DNA of 7,881 nt from UBA668 sp038328705 (lineage in GTDB: Bacteria; Actinomycetota; Acidimicrobiia; Acidimicrobiales; Ilumatobacteraceae). This document shows positions 7,235-7,881 of the stretch, in pieces (position 1 is the first letter of the stretch; the number at the start of each line of letters is the position of its first letter). The stretch spans positions 1 to 7,881 of the forward strand of contig JBBQMG010000168.1 of NCBI GenBank assembly GCA_038328705.1. The letters are read 5' to 3'. The notes under the pieces are model-generated. The model made no database searches, was not told where the DNA came from, and saw nothing but the letters and a program-made list of their open reading frames with translations. A program made the position numbers and the translations under genes.

Positions 7235-7374
7235 GGCAGCATTCGAGAAGAGCAGTGTGCTGTACTCGGGCTGGAAGAACGTTCGACTCCACCGGCTCGA
7301 CCGAGCATCGCGGCCTGCCGCAACGAATCGCGACCAGAATCCAACCGGACGACTGCGCAACGAATGGCCGCTTG

Positions 7375-7393
7375 AGCTGGCTCTAGCCCAGCT
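7375..7393. terminator. Hairpin, possible bidirectional terminator
   Basis: AGCTGG (7375-7380) and CCAGCT (7388-7393) form a perfect 6-bp stem with a 7-nt loop; one G-T pair can be added outside, and GCTGGC/GCCAGC (7376-7381/7396-7401) is an alternative pairing. No U-tract follows on either strand. The TAG of the short minus-strand frame (7383-7385) falls in the loop, as at some real gene ends. Confidence 0.35.
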
Positions 7394-7502
7394 TGGCCAG
7401 CATCCTTTGCTGCCACTCGACAGTTGCCTGCACGTTGTTGAACGTGGACAAAACAATGGGGTGCGCTGACCTGCGGCTATTCCGAAACCAGCAGGTCAGC
7501 AC
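7383..7502 (-). pseudogene. Possible C-terminal remnant of a decayed gene
   Basis: A minus-strand frame of 39 codons from GTG (7502-7500) to TAG (7385-7383), with a stop immediately upstream at 7505-7503. Its last 22 residues, LSTFNNVQATVEWQQ followed by RMLAKLG, read like a genuine amphipathic protein C-terminus, with 16 of the final 20 sense codons ending in G or C. The first 14 or so residues look random, and the inverted repeat 7465-7500 lies within that part. I cannot assign a family. It could be the tail of a gene truncated by a deletion, or chance. Confidence 0.25.
7465..7500. repeat. Inverted repeat, 10-bp perfect arms
   Basis: GCTGACCTGC (7465-7474) and GCAGGTCAGC (7491-7500) are perfect reverse complements around a 16-nt spacer. 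A 10-bp perfect match is unlikely by chance at this spacing. No T-run follows on either strand, so it could be a terminator, an operator for a dimeric regulator, or a recombination site; the sequence does not decide. Confidence 0.6.
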
Positions 7503-7535
7503 CTATTTCGGGTACTCAACACTTCTCTGTCTTTC

Positions 7536-7551
7536 GGGTCACTTATGACCC
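7536..7551 (+). terminator. Small hairpin with weak T-rich tail
   Basis: GGGTCA (7536-7541) and TGACCC (7546-7551) enclose the loop CTTA. On the + strand TCTTGTGT follows, the nearest thing to a U-tract in this region, so it could end transcripts from the methyltransferase unit, though it lies 300 nt past the stop. Confidence 0.4.
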
Positions 7552-7568
7552 TCTTGTGTCCGATTCGT

Positions 7569-7606
7569 GTCCCGTGCGACCCACCTTGGTGCGCACACAA
7601 CGGGAC
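7569..7606. repeat. Nested inverted repeat
   Basis: GTCCCGT (7569-7575) pairs with ACGGGAC (7600-7606), and inside it GCG (7576-7578) can pair with CGC (7592-7594); GTGCG (7574-7578) with CGCAC (7592-7596) is a competing pairing. CACC TT GGTG (7582-7591) lies at the centre. The whole could fold into a long imperfect hairpin on either strand. Confidence 0.5.
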
Positions 7607-7715
7607 TTCTCGATCACAGGCTTGGGGGGAGGTCGCCGTAGCGCGCCCGGTACACGGACACGGTAGCGCGGGGATGGACAGGTCGAGCGGCCCTATTGAT
7701 TAACCCACCTGAGTC

Positions 7716-7881
7716 CTACTGCGCGCCGATCATGGCGCGAATAGCGCTTGCATCGCCACGCACCTGCACGACCAACATTGAGCCGCTCGCATCACTGATC
7801 TCGATCGTCGCGGCAGGGTGTTGTTGGTTCTCCTTCACGAAGAGGAAGAGAATACCGACGCAGAAAACGAGCAGCCCGACT
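7716..7881 (-). CDS. C-terminus of a small membrane-anchored protein, 5' partial
   Basis: A minus-strand gene that enters from the right edge; its N-terminus is outside the window. The stop TAG is at 7718-7716 and 54 residues are visible. They begin within a hydrophobic helix (VGLLVFCVGILFLFV), followed by KENQQHPAATIEISD, a Ser/Gly turn, and a hydrophobic strand MLVVQV before RGDASAIRAMIGAQ. Third codon positions are mostly G or C and the hydrophobic pattern is orderly, which supports real coding, although too little remains to name it. The stem CGCGCC/GGCGCG (7722-7727/7734-7739, loop GATCAT) lies over the last codons. The gene is convergent with the methyltransferase unit. Confidence 0.65.
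   Translation of the reverse strand, partial: VGLLVFCVGILFLFVKENQQHPAATIEISDASGSMLVVQVRGDASAIRAMIGAQ

Larger units (their letters stand above)
7235..7715. other. Hairpin-rich convergent intergenic region
   Basis: About 480 bp between the methyltransferase stop and the stop of the minus-strand gene at the right edge. No confident gene is seen. It contains inverted repeats at 7375-7393, 7465-7500, 7536-7551 and 7569-7606, the 10-bp direct repeat CGCAACGAAT (7319-7328 and 7356-7365), GTAGCGCG twice (7638-7645, 7663-7670), and a short minus-strand frame that may be a gene remnant (7383-7502). Bases 7607-7715 show nothing else beyond a small AT-rich patch near 7692-7702. The convergent layout makes transcription termination from both sides the simplest role. 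Confidence 0.6.

Noticed and set aside
7281..7290. GTTCGACTCC resembling a tRNA/tmRNA T-loop
   Set aside because: The flanking bases do not form a T stem and no acceptor or anticodon stem could be found around it.
7156..7416. 86-residue minus-strand open frame
   Set aside because: Half of it is antisense to the methyltransferase 3' end, and composition shows no coding character.
6530..7456. 308-residue minus-strand open frame
   Set aside because: Antisense to the methyltransferase gene, whose + strand frame carries family motifs. The minus translation is Arg/Val/His-rich without domain character.
7549..7690. Minus-strand Arg/Pro-rich frame ending VGRTGHESDTRGS
   Set aside because: Looks like a chance GC-rich reading; no start with a ribosome site, no orderly hydrophobic pattern, and it crosses two inverted repeats. 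I considered an integrase tail but cannot support it.

Overview
This window is high-GC (roughly two thirds G+C), tightly packed bacterial DNA with strong G/C third-codon bias, GTG starts, and stop/start overlaps of 4 nt or gaps of a few nt. Gene content and protein style suggest a high-GC Gram-positive, most likely an actinobacterium, possibly of the Acidimicrobiia type. That placement is inference: there is no rRNA or other phylogenetic marker here.

Left block (1-3944), an amine-oxidising operon on the + strand. The first gene enters from the left edge without its N-terminus. It is a large flavoprotein with an FAD-dependent oxidoreductase half joined to a GcvT-like, folate-binding half, the architecture of dimethylglycine/sarcosine dehydrogenases. 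Two bases later etfB starts, and etfA overlaps the end of etfB by 4 nt. Together they make an electron-transfer flavoprotein. The obvious reading is that the dehydrogenase demethylates an N-methylglycine-type substrate, passes the one-carbon unit to tetrahydrofolate, and passes the electrons to this ETF. A perfect 8-bp hairpin overlaps the etfA stop codon and probably ends the transcript.

Middle block (3964-7234, + strand) looks like a separate transcription unit: a proline-rich single-pass membrane protein of unknown function that may be leaderless, a 12-TM MFS permease of the YcaD-like type with a poly-arginine tail, a possible 72-residue small protein, and a SAM-dependent methyltransferase-like protein whose motif I is DVMSSW rather than a glycine-rich loop. 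No shared pathway is evident.

Right block (7235-7881): about 480 bp without a confident gene, lying between the methyltransferase and a convergent minus-strand gene cut by the right edge. It holds four inverted repeats, short direct repeats, and a 39-codon minus-strand frame that may be the tail of a decayed gene. The minus-strand gene at 7716-7881 shows the last 54 residues of a small membrane-anchored protein.

I see no CRISPR array, tRNA, rRNA, insertion sequence or defence system. The points most worth checking are the atypical flavin-side motif of the dehydrogenase, the small ORF between permease and methyltransferase, and the hairpin-rich convergent region.
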